Shown: piece after piece, positions 1 to 5,464 of the stretch
How the letters are laid out: each line of letters opens with the position of its first letter
Numbering within the stretch: position 1 is the stretch's first letter
NCBI GenBank assembly: GCA_947374505.1
Contig: CANCCE010000190.1
Location: 1 to 5,464 of the forward strand
Direction: 5' to 3'
Source of the DNA: Comamonadaceae bacterium
GTDB lineage: Bacteria > Pseudomonadota > Gammaproteobacteria > Burkholderiales > Burkholderiaceae_C
Length of the DNA: 5,464 nt
The notes under the pieces: generated by a model
What the model saw: only the letters and a program-made list of their open reading frames with translations
The model's database searches: none
Told to the model about the DNA's origin: nothing
Translations under genes and position numbers: made by a program

Positions 1-707
1 GCGGCCGAAATCGCCTCAGGCAACGGGTACAGCTTGACGGTGATTTCCGTGATGACGCCCAGCGTGCCCTCGCTACCGACCATCAGGCGCGTCAGGTCGT
101 AACCTGCCGAAGATTTTTTGGCCCGCGTGCCCGTGCGAATCACTTCGCCGCTGGCGGTCACCACTTCCAGTGCGAGCACGTTCTCGCGCATGGTGCCGTA
201 GCGCACGGCGTTGGTGCCGCTGGCGCGTGTGGCGCTCATGCCGCCAAGCGTTGCGTCAGCGCCTGGGTCTATCGGGAAAAATAAACCCGTGCTTTTGACG
301 GCTTCATTGAGCTGCTTGCGGGTCACGCCCGGCTGTACCGTCACCGTCAAGTCTTCGGCATTGATGGACAGTACGCGATTCATGCGGCCCATGTCGATAC
401 TGATGCCGCCTTGCACCGCCAGCAAATGGCCTTCCAGCGACGTGCCGACACCAAACGGAATCACCGGCACGTTGTGCTGACTGGCGAGCCGGACAACTTC
501 GGCGACATCGTGGGTACTCTCTGCAAACACCACGGCGGCAGGCGGGGGTGAGGCAAACGACGACTCGTCGCGACCATGCTGTTCTCTTACCACCAGTGCC
601 GTTGAACAGCGCTCAGCAAAGCGCGCTTTGAGCGCCTCAATCAGCTCGGCCGGTGTCTCGCGTTGTTGAATTTCGGGCAGTAAATGGACTGGCAACGGTG
701 CGTTCAT
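1..707 (-). CDS. FAD-linked oxidase, D-lactate dehydrogenase/GlcD type (C-terminal part outside the window)
   Basis: Partial gene: 235 codons are visible and the C-terminal half runs off the left edge. The translation is the N-terminal FAD-binding (PCMH-type) domain of the family containing cytochrome-linked D-lactate dehydrogenase and the glycolate oxidase subunit GlcD. Visible motifs are PFGVGTSLEGH (about residues 84-94), DPGADATLGG (147-156), ASGTNAVRYGTMRENV (162-177), GYDLTRL (202-208) and GSEGTLGVIT (211-220), which together form the FAD pyrophosphate and isoalloxazine pocket in this family. Members oxidise 2-hydroxy acids and pass electrons to a cytochrome or quinone; the substrate-selecting C-terminal cap is missing here, so D-lactate is the likeliest substrate but not proven. 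The ATG at 707 is chosen because AGGAG lies 7 bases upstream and the protein begins just before the domain, as usual. No signal peptide is seen. It is divergent from the adenosyltransferase gene. Confidence 0.9.
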   Translation of the reverse strand, partial: MNAPLPVHLLPEIQQRETPAELIEALKARFAERCSTALVVREQHGRDESSFASPPPAAVVFAESTHDVAEVVRLASQHNVPVIPFGVGTSLEGHLLAVQGGISIDMGRMNRVLSINAEDLTVTVQPGVTRKQLNEAVKSTGLFFPIDPGADATLGGMSATRASGTNAVRYGTMRENVLALEVVTASGEVIRTGTRAKKSSAGYDLTRLMVGSEGTLGVITEITVKLYPLPEAISA

Positions 708-834
708 CAAGTGTCTCCTGCGTGTTTTTGCAGTTTACGCTGGCGTGGGCAAGATCGAAGTCGTGAATAATCATCTGTTCGGCGCAGTCAGGCAAAGGCC
801 CCGCTGAGATTTGCAACTTTTTGATGGGAACTTC
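708..834. promoter_or_regulatory. Divergent intergenic region between the oxidase and adenosyltransferase genes
   Basis: This 127-base gap separates two divergent starts, so promoters for both genes are expected here. On the plus strand AATAAT at 766-771 matches the -10 consensus at five of six positions and is preceded by TG, but no good -35 box lies 16-18 bases upstream. On the minus strand nothing better than a weak TAAACT-like -10 is seen. The short inverted repeat GCAAA/TTTGC (792-796 and 810-814) has only a 5-bp stem. I see no B12-box and no room for a full cobalamin riboswitch. The function is inferred from gene layout rather than from strong motifs. Confidence 0.45.
715..719 (-). promoter_or_regulatory. 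Shine-Dalgarno sequence of the FAD-linked oxidase gene
   Basis: Read on the minus strand this is AGGAG, followed by seven bases and then the ATG at 707-705. It fixes the start of the oxidase gene. It is the only clear Shine-Dalgarno sequence in the window, in contrast to the exporter genes. Confidence 0.75.
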
Positions 835-1407
835 ATGGCCAATCGACTCACCCAAATCGCCACGCGCACCGGCGACAACGGCACCACCGGCCTGGGCGAC
901 AACAGCCGCGTCTCCAAAGACCACTTACGGGTTCACGCCATGGGCGATGTCGATGAGCTGAATTCCAACATCGGTGTTTTGCTGTGCGAAGACATGGCGG
1001 CCGATGTGCGTGCGCTGCTGATTGAAGTGCAACATCAGCTGTTCAATCTCGGCGGCGAACTGTCGATCCCCGGCTTTGAATTGCTCAAACCAGAAGCCGT
1101 GATCTCGCTCGACACTGCACTCGAAAAATACAACAGCAACTTGCCGCGGCTGCAGGAATTCATCTTGCCGGCCGGCACGCGTGCCGCCGCGTTGGCTCAC
1201 GTTTGCCGGACCGTGGCACGCCGCGCTGAACGTGCCGTGGTCGCGCTGGATTTAGCCGAATCGCTCAATGAAACACCGCGCCAATATCTCAACCGACTCA
1301 GCGACCTGCTGTTCGTGCTGTCACGCGTGCTCAACCGCAAGAACGGCGGTGACGACGTTTACTGGAAGAGCGAGCGTCTGGCTCAACAAGATTCGGACGT
1401 CGCCTAA
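835..1407 (+). CDS. PduO-type ATP:cob(I)alamin (corrinoid) adenosyltransferase
   Basis: Predicted to transfer the 5'-deoxyadenosyl group of ATP to cob(I)alamin or a cob(I)yrinic acid derivative, giving adenosylcobalamin, the cofactor of enzymes such as methylmalonyl-CoA mutase; cytosolic, typically a trimer. The 190-residue length is normal for the family. The N-terminal ATP-binding signature TRTGDNGTTGLGD is at residues 10-22, followed by GDVDELNS (37-44), FILPAG (109-114), the Arg-rich helix CRTVARRAER (124-133) and YLNRLSDLLFVLSR (151-164), all hallmark blocks. The ATG at 835 is chosen because the conserved block begins about nine residues after it. A TTG at 811 would add eight residues with no family support. 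The ribosome site is weak (GGGAA, 4 bases before the ATG). It is divergent from the oxidase, and 75 bases separate it from the exporter genes, which seem to have their own promoter. No corrinoid biosynthesis gene is adjacent. Confidence 0.95.
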   Translation: MANRLTQIATRTGDNGTTGLGDNSRVSKDHLRVHAMGDVDELNSNIGVLLCEDMAADVRALLIEVQHQLFNLGGELSIPGFELLKPEAVISLDTALEKYNSNLPRLQEFILPAGTRAAALAHVCRTVARRAERAVVALDLAESLNETPRQYLNRLSDLLFVLSRVLNRKNGGDDVYWKSERLAQQDSDVA

Positions 1408-1448
1408 AACGTGCGTGATCCATTCGATGAATTCATGATGCGGGTCAA

Positions 1449-1475
1449 TTGACATGGGTCTAGCGCTGCTAAGCT
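1449..1475 (+). promoter_or_regulatory. Candidate sigma-70 promoter of the exporter operon
   Basis: TTGACA at 1449-1454 is a perfect -35 box. TGCTAAGCT at 1467-1475 fits an extended -10 of the form TGnTAnnnT, with a rather short 15-base spacer. Transcription would start at about 1481-1483, on or next to the ATG at 1483, leaving essentially no 5' leader. The palindrome ATGAATTCAT (1427-1436) lies just upstream and could be a protein site, but it is short and contains a common hexamer. The call rests on motif match only. Confidence 0.5.
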
Positions 1476-1482
1476 ACCGCCT

Positions 1483-2724
1483 ATGAAACCTCGCCAGAAG
1501 TGGATTTTTACCGCCATTGTGCTAACGCTGTTGACTGCGGCCGCGTTGCTGCTAGAGCAGCGTGGTACGCCGGTTCATGCGGTGCCCGTGCTACGCAGCA
1601 ATTTGCTGCAATCCGTGGTGGCAACCGGTCGCTTGAATGCGCCGGCGCGCATCGAACTGGCGGCTGAAGTGACCGCGACTGTGGTATCGGTGCAGGTGCG
1701 TGAAGGTGATCATGTCAAGGCGGGTCAGTTGTTGGTGCGCTTGTCGGACGCTGAAGCCAGCGCCGCGTTGCAGCAGGCCAATGCCGCATTGGCTGAAGCA
1801 CGCAGTCGTTCGACTCAGCAAGCCACAGTGTTGGCACCGGTGGCCTTGCAAACGGTGATGCAGGCCGATGCTGCCTGGCGCAATGCCGACAATGAATTTC
1901 GACGCTCGGAAGCGCTGGTGGCGCAAGGCTTTTTCTCGCAGCAAAAACTGGATGAAGCGCGGCGCTCGCGTGACTCGGCGGCCAGCGCGTTGCGCTCTGC
2001 ACGCGTGCAGTCCGAGGCGAATCAGCCGCGGGGGGTGGAAAGCAGCTTGGCTGCGGACCGCGTCGCGCAGGCGCTGGCCGCCGTGCAAATGGCCGAGGCT
2101 CGCTTGGCCCGCCTGGCCATTACCAGCCCTGTGGATGGGGTCGTTTTGGCCCGCAACGTCGAGCCTGGCAGCATGGCCCAGCCCGGGCGGATGTTGCTGT
2201 CAATGGCGGCGGGCAGCATCCGCGTCGATGCCGCTATCGATGAAAAGCATCTGCATATGTTGGTGCTTGGCATGCCCGCCAAGGCTGCGGCCGATGCCTA
2301 TCCGTCCCAGCCATTTGCCGCACAGCTGAGTTATATCGGCCCGGCTGTAGATCCTCAGCGAGGCACGGTTGAGGTGCGCTTGGCGGTACCACAGCCGCCT
2401 GTATTCCTCAAGCCCGACATGACGGTGTCGGTGGAATTAATGGGGAAAAATCATCCCGACGCATTGGTCTTGCCGGCGGCGGCCGTCCGCGAGGCCGACA
2501 CTGCCGCACCGTGGATCTTGATGCTGCAAGACCGCCGAGCGGTGCGCGTGCCGGTCCAACTCGGACTGCGCGGCATCGGCACTGTCGAAATCGCCAGTGG
2601 TCTGAAGGCCGGTGATTTGGCCATTCCGCAAACCGAAAAAGCGCTGCCCGGCGACAGCGTCCGCCAGGCTGCAGCCGCAGATCCGGTCAAAGGCATGGAA
2701 GTGCCTTCTTTCGTCACCCGGTGA
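1483..2724 (+). CDS. HlyD/MacA-type periplasmic adaptor (membrane fusion protein) of an ABC exporter
   Basis: A 413-residue adaptor expected to bridge the permease encoded next to it and an outer-membrane channel. Residues 1-8 are basic and residues 8-24 form one hydrophobic segment with no Cys lipobox, so it is probably anchored in the inner membrane with the rest in the periplasm. The first lipoyl half-motif, with GRLNAPARIEL and VREGDHVKAGQLL, is at about 49-84. A long Ala/Arg/Glu-rich alpha-hairpin runs from about 90 to 210. The second lipoyl half, ITSPVDGVVLARNVEPGS, is at 213-230. Beta-barrel and membrane-proximal domains follow (IRVDAAIDE at 246-254; about 280-395). Length and order match MacA and related adaptors. 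The ATG at 1483 is the only start that puts the membrane segment at the N terminus; no Shine-Dalgarno sequence precedes it. It leads a same-strand set with the permease and ATPase. The substrate cannot be deduced. Confidence 0.93.
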   Translation: MKPRQKWIFTAIVLTLLTAAALLLEQRGTPVHAVPVLRSNLLQSVVATGRLNAPARIELAAEVTATVVSVQVREGDHVKAGQLLVRLSDAEASAALQQANAALAEARSRSTQQATVLAPVALQTVMQADAAWRNADNEFRRSEALVAQGFFSQQKLDEARRSRDSAASALRSARVQSEANQPRGVESSLAADRVAQALAAVQMAEARLARLAITSPVDGVVLARNVEPGSMAQPGRMLLSMAAGSIRVDAAIDEKHLHMLVLGMPAKAAADAYPSQPFAAQLSYIGPAVDPQRGTVEVRLAVPQPPVFLKPDMTVSVELMGKNHPDALVLPAAAVREADTAAPWILMLQDRRAVRVPVQLGLRGIGTVEIASGLKAGDLAIPQTEKALPGDSVRQAAAADPVKGMEVPSFVTR

Positions 2725-2725
2725 C

Positions 2726-2755
2726 GTGTTGAACCGCTGAATTACGGAACAACGC
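2726..2755 (+). repeat. Imperfect inverted repeat between the adaptor and permease genes
   Basis: The 44 bases after the adaptor stop hold two symmetric arms: GTTG-AA-CCG (2728-2736) and CGG-AA-CAAC (2745-2753), separated by an 8-base loop (2737-2744). The arms pair over 4 bp and 3 bp around an AA/AA internal loop. A T-G wobble and a G-C pair extend the outer stem to 2726-2755. No T-run follows, so it is not a standard intrinsic terminator. In RNA it could be an intercistronic stability, processing or translation-control hairpin; in DNA it could be a regulator site. The pairing is directly visible; any role is inference. Confidence 0.5.
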
Positions 2756-2774
2756 AGCACAGCCACCCGTGACC

Positions 2775-4103
2775 ATGCCAACCTTACCGCCATCGTCAAC
2801 GCCGTTGTCTCCGCACCAGCGATTCGCTTGGCCGTTTTGGCGCCGACAAGGACACCGGCCGGAGCTCAGTTCCTGGGCGCACTGGATGCCTTTTGAGCTG
2901 TTGCTGGCGTTGCGTTTCTTACGCGAAGGCCGCATGCAAAGTACGCTCATCCTTGCGGGGGTCACGGGCGGTGTGGCCGTGATTATTTTTTTGACGCAGC
3001 TGATCAACCAGCTTCAAAGCACCATCATTGACCGCGTCATGGGCTCCCAAGCGCACGTCGTGATCCGGCCCACGGAGGAGCTCACGCGCCGTGTCTTCAC
3101 ACCGCAAGCGAGCCAGTCCATCGCGGCCTTGGTGCAACCGCGCGAACAACGCCTGCGCTCGGTCGACCAGTGGGAGCGCGTGGCGGCTTTGGCCGCCACC
3201 ACACCCGGCGTGCTGGCGGTGTCGCCCGTCGCCAGCGGCCCGGCTTTTGCGGCGCGTGGCAACTACAACAAAAGCGTGGTGCTGCTCGGTGTCAATCCCG
3301 ATGCTTACCGCCGCGTGGTGAACATGGACAACTACATGACGCGCGGCGCGTTTGACGTGACCGGCAGCCATGCGTTGATTGGCATCGATCTGGCGCAAGA
3401 CCTCGGCCTCACCGTGGGTGACAAACTGCGCATCACCAGCGCCAGCGGTCGCAGTGAAACCTTACAGGTCACAGGCCTCTTTGACATGAGCAACCGTGAC
3501 CTGAACCGGCGCTGGGTATTTGTCCCGCTCAAGCTAGCGCAAACGCTGCTTGATCTGCCAGGAGGCGTTTCTAACATCGATCTCACGGTGACCGATCTGT
3601 TCAGCGCAGACAGCGTTGCAGACACCTTGCGCTTGCAAACCGGCCTGACCGTCGACAGCTGGATGCAGACCAATTCGGGATTGCTGAATGCGTTGTCCAA
3701 CCAGACCGTCTCCAACAATCTGATCCGCAGTTTTGTCATCCTGATCGTGGCGCTGGGCATCACCAGCGTGCTGGTGGTCAGCGTGGTGCAAAAGCAGCGT
3801 GAAATCGGTATCTTGCGCGCGATGGGCGCGGGCCGGCGTCAAATCATGAGCGTTTTTTTGTTGCAAGGCGGGCTGGTTGGCCTCGTCGGCTCTCTCCTCG
3901 GTGCGGCGCTGGCCTACGCCTTGTTGGTGGTCTTTTCGCATATCTTCAAAAGCCCTGATGGCAGCCCCATGTTTGCGCCGCAGTTGGATCCGCAACTGGT
4001 GTTGTTGGCTTCCCTCGTGGCTTGTGGCGTCGGACTGGCAGCCGCCTTTGTGCCTGCGCGCAGCGCTGCCCGCATGGACCCTGTGCAAGCGATTCGTGCC
4101 TGA
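2775..4103 (+). CDS. ABC exporter permease, FtsX/MacB/LolCE family
   Basis: Inner-membrane permease of the type VII (mechanotransmission) ABC class, expected to act as a homodimer with the ATPase encoded next. From the ATG at 2775 it has 442 residues. Membrane segment 1 is at about 56-77, in LILAGVTGGVAVIIFL. A large periplasmic MacB-type domain follows (about 80-310), then three membrane segments at about 317-339, 360-388 and 407-428. The cytoplasmic motif QKQREIGILRAMGAGRRQI (339-357) is the coupling helix that contacts the ATPase, and PARSAARMDPVQAIRA ends the protein; both are FtsX-family hallmarks. The start is uncertain. GTG 2769, ATG 2775 and ATG 2886 are all in frame and none has a good Shine-Dalgarno sequence. 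The start at 2886 gives 405 residues beginning MPFELLLALRFLREG, closest to usual family N termini. I chose 2775 because it leaves a normal operon gap and the extra stretch is open. Confidence 0.92.
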   Translation: MPTLPPSSTPLSPHQRFAWPFWRRQGHRPELSSWAHWMPFELLLALRFLREGRMQSTLILAGVTGGVAVIIFLTQLINQLQSTIIDRVMGSQAHVVIRPTEELTRRVFTPQASQSIAALVQPREQRLRSVDQWERVAALAATTPGVLAVSPVASGPAFAARGNYNKSVVLLGVNPDAYRRVVNMDNYMTRGAFDVTGSHALIGIDLAQDLGLTVGDKLRITSASGRSETLQVTGLFDMSNRDLNRRWVFVPLKLAQTLLDLPGGVSNIDLTVTDLFSADSVADTLRLQTGLTVDSWMQTNSGLLNALSNQTVSNNLIRSFVILIVALGITSVLVVSVVQKQREIGILRAMGAGRRQIMSVFLLQGGLVGLVGSLLGAALAYALLVVFSHIFKSPDGSPMFAPQLDPQLVLLASLVACGVGLAAAFVPARSAARMDPVQAIRA

Positions 4104-4114
4104 GCGTGAAACAC

Positions 4115-4813
4115 ATGAACCCGCCTGGTAACGCACCCATTCTTCGCTTGGAGGGGATCACCAAGCGCTACAACATCGGCACCGATGTCGAGACCGAGGT
4201 CTTGCACGGCATCACTCTGGCGTTGCAGCAAGCCGAGTTTGTTGCCTTGAAAGGGCCTTCAGGATCGGGCAAAAGTACCTTGCTTAACATCATGGGTCTG
4301 CTGGAGCCGCCGACTGCCGGCCAGTTGGAGATCGCCGGGCAGCCGGCGCAGTCGTTGGACGATGCCGGTCTGACGGCCTTGCGTGGAGCCACCATCGGTT
4401 TTGTCTTTCAGTTTCACCATTTGCTGCCGGCCTTCACAGCGCTGGAAAACGTCTTGCTGCCATTCATCATCCGCCATGGCACGGCAACCCCCGAGGCCGA
4501 AGCGTTGGCGCGAGAACTCCTCCATCGTGTGGGCTTGAGTGGCGCTGAGTACAAGCGGCCCGGCGAGCTCTCCGGGGGCATGCAGCAGCGCGTGGCGATC
4601 GCCCGGGCCTTGTCGCAAAAGCCGCGGCTTATCTTGGCCGATGAGCCGACCGGCAATCTGGACACCGTCAGTGCGGACGAGGTGTTTGAGCTGCTGCGCG
4701 ACTTCAACAGGGACCACGGCAGCGCATGTCTGATCGTCACGCATGATCCGCGGCTGGCGTTGCGCTGCGACAGGGTGATAGAACTTGTCGACGGTCGGGT
4801 GGTCAGCCGCTGA
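4115..4813 (+). CDS. ABC exporter ATP-binding protein, LolD/MacB family
   Basis: Cytoplasmic nucleotide-binding subunit that powers the exporter. All catalytic elements are intact in the 232-residue protein: Walker A GPSGSGKST (47-55), Q-loop Gln99 in FVFQFHHLLP, signature LSGGMQQRVAIARAL (152-166, Met in place of the usual Glu or Gln after LSGG), Walker B RLILADEP (171-178) with Glu177, D-loop GNLD (180-183) and switch His210. The stretch QFHHLLPAFTALENV (99-113) is very like LolD, the ATPase of lipoprotein release, while the overall fold also suits MacB-type exporters. The ATG at 4115 lies 11 bases after the permease stop; GTG 4106 would add three residues. Neither has a clear Shine-Dalgarno sequence, so translational coupling to the permease is likely. 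The much longer upstream reading frame from 4022 overlaps the permease and lacks family similarity, so it is not used. Confidence 0.95.
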   Translation: MNPPGNAPILRLEGITKRYNIGTDVETEVLHGITLALQQAEFVALKGPSGSGKSTLLNIMGLLEPPTAGQLEIAGQPAQSLDDAGLTALRGATIGFVFQFHHLLPAFTALENVLLPFIIRHGTATPEAEALARELLHRVGLSGAEYKRPGELSGGMQQRVAIARALSQKPRLILADEPTGNLDTVSADEVFELLRDFNRDHGSACLIVTHDPRLALRCDRVIELVDGRVVSR

Positions 4814-4841
4814 ATCGCTGGCTGGTTAATTGACGGCCGCT

Positions 4842-5450
4842 TCAGGGCTGTCCAAGCAGCGCGTTATAGGCCCGCCGTGTTTCAGGTGACACCGACTGCA
4901 GCACCATCTCGTAAGGTGTCTGGTGCCGCACCAGCATGCGGGCTGAAGCAATGGTTTTTGACTTGCAAAACCAGTGGCAGGTGTGTTGCATCAAAAAAAG
5001 TTCGGCGCTGAGGGTGAAGGCGCGCGACGAGGGTGAAATATCGTTGCTGTGGTCGGCTGCTCGGGCGAGACCGTCAGCATGAATCTTCAAAGCCTTGCGC
5101 AAGTCAAAGCAGGCGCTGGGTGCCCATGGCGCGGCTTCACTCAGGGGCCAGGGCCAGAGGTTGACGCCGGTTTCGGCGGCATCTACTTTGGCCATGCTGT
5201 CGGCCAGTTGTTTGAACTGTGCGGCCAGTTTGTCTTCGGTGCCGTTCATCAGCTGCCAGATCGAGCCGCGCCGAGCCGCATCGTTTTCGCCAAGTGCCCT
5301 GGCGTAGCCATCAGTCAAAGTTTCCATGAGCTTTTCGATCTGATAGTTGCCGAGGTGCAGACCCAGCAAGGCGATACGCCGACCCTCAGCTCGAGACTTG
5401 AGTGTGTAGCCGACGAAGGCGAACATCAAAGAAAGAACAAAAATTTCCAT
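4842..5450 (-). CDS. Unrecognised protein with one N-terminal membrane segment
   Basis: A 202-residue protein that I do not recognise. Residues 2-17 (EIFVLSLMFAFVGYTL) form one hydrophobic segment followed by basic residues (KSRAEGRR, 18-25), which by the positive-inside rule puts the rest in the cytoplasm. The body is mostly helical by composition, with a Trp/Pro-rich break at about 99-112 (WPWPLSEAAPWAP). A His/Cys cluster HTCHWFC lies at 156-162, with further His at 124, 134 and 176. The C-terminal part YEMVLQSVSPETRRAYNALL looks like an amphipathic helix. It is convergent with the ATPase gene, 28 bases apart, so not part of the exporter operon. The ATG at 5450 has no clear Shine-Dalgarno sequence, and the frame stays open to the window edge, so an upstream start cannot be excluded. 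The steady codon use and sensible membrane segment argue that it is real. Confidence 0.72.
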   Translation of the reverse strand: MEIFVLSLMFAFVGYTLKSRAEGRRIALLGLHLGNYQIEKLMETLTDGYARALGENDAARRGSIWQLMNGTEDKLAAQFKQLADSMAKVDAAETGVNLWPWPLSEAAPWAPSACFDLRKALKIHADGLARAADHSNDISPSSRAFTLSAELFLMQHTCHWFCKSKTIASARMLVRHQTPYEMVLQSVSPETRRAYNALLGQP

Positions 5451-5464
5451 GTCTGGTGGGGTGC

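Noticed and set aside
708..834. Cobalamin riboswitch upstream of the adenosyltransferase gene
   Set aside because: I see no B12-box-like sequence, and the 127-base gap also has to serve the divergent oxidase gene; it is too short for a full cobalamin riboswitch with its expression platform.
811..834. TTG at 811 as start of the adenosyltransferase
   Set aside because: The extra eight residues (MQLFDGNF) precede the usual family N terminus and there is no better ribosome site; the ATG at 835 is preferred.
637..924. 95-codon minus-strand frame spanning the divergent region
   Set aside because: It overlaps the starts of both real genes, is out of frame with the oxidase and has no family features.
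1427..1436. Palindrome ATGAATTCAT upstream of the exporter promoter
   Set aside because: Ten bases of perfect symmetry can occur by chance and no second copy is seen near the promoter; not enough to call an operator.
1591..2088. 165-codon open frame antisense to the adaptor gene
   Set aside because: Its protein is rich in His, Arg, Gln and Cys with no domain, and it lies wholly opposite a well-supported gene; it is a codon-bias shadow.
3534..4136. 200-codon open frame antisense to the permease gene
   Set aside because: Low-complexity, His/Gln/Arg-rich translation without recognisable motifs, opposite the conserved C-terminal part of the permease; a shadow frame.
4804..4824. Possible terminator hairpin at the end of the ATPase gene (CAGCC/GGCTG)
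   Set aside because: The stem is only 5 bp with an 11-base loop and no T-run follows (GTTAATTG), so it does not support an intrinsic terminator for either convergent gene.

Overview
The window looks like ordinary chromosome from a GC-rich betaproteobacterium, most likely Burkholderiales and perhaps Comamonadaceae. This rests on protein style, codon use and the pairing of an FAD-linked oxidase with a PduO-type cobalamin adenosyltransferase; no rRNA or other taxonomic marker is present, so the assignment is inference. I see no mobile element, CRISPR array, tRNA, rRNA or defence locus, and no gap over 300 bases without a gene.

Left part (1-1407): a divergent pair. On the minus strand is the N-terminal half of a D-lactate dehydrogenase/GlcD-type FAD-linked oxidase, cut by the window edge. 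On the plus strand is a PduO-type ATP:cob(I)alamin adenosyltransferase. They share a 127-base intergenic region that must hold the start signals of both.

Centre (1449-4813): a three-gene, same-strand cassette for an ABC-type exporter with a periplasmic adaptor. In order these are a membrane-anchored HlyD/MacA-type membrane fusion protein, an FtsX/MacB/LolCE-type permease with four predicted membrane segments, and a LolD/MacB-type ATPase. Expected assembly: the ATPase dimer drives two permease copies by mechanotransmission, and the adaptor links the permease to an outer-membrane duct encoded elsewhere. The substrate cannot be told from sequence. The cassette starts with a strong-looking promoter whose -10 box ends 7 bases before the first ATG, and none of its three starts has a convincing Shine-Dalgarno sequence. 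A 30-base imperfect inverted repeat lies between adaptor and permease.

Right part (4842-5450): a convergent minus-strand gene for an unrecognised 202-residue protein with one N-terminal membrane segment and a His/Cys-rich patch.

Nothing here is clearly an undescribed system. The items most worth a second look are the LolD-like ATPase paired with an adaptor, the possible leaderless start of the exporter operon, the intercistronic inverted repeat and the unknown membrane-anchored protein.
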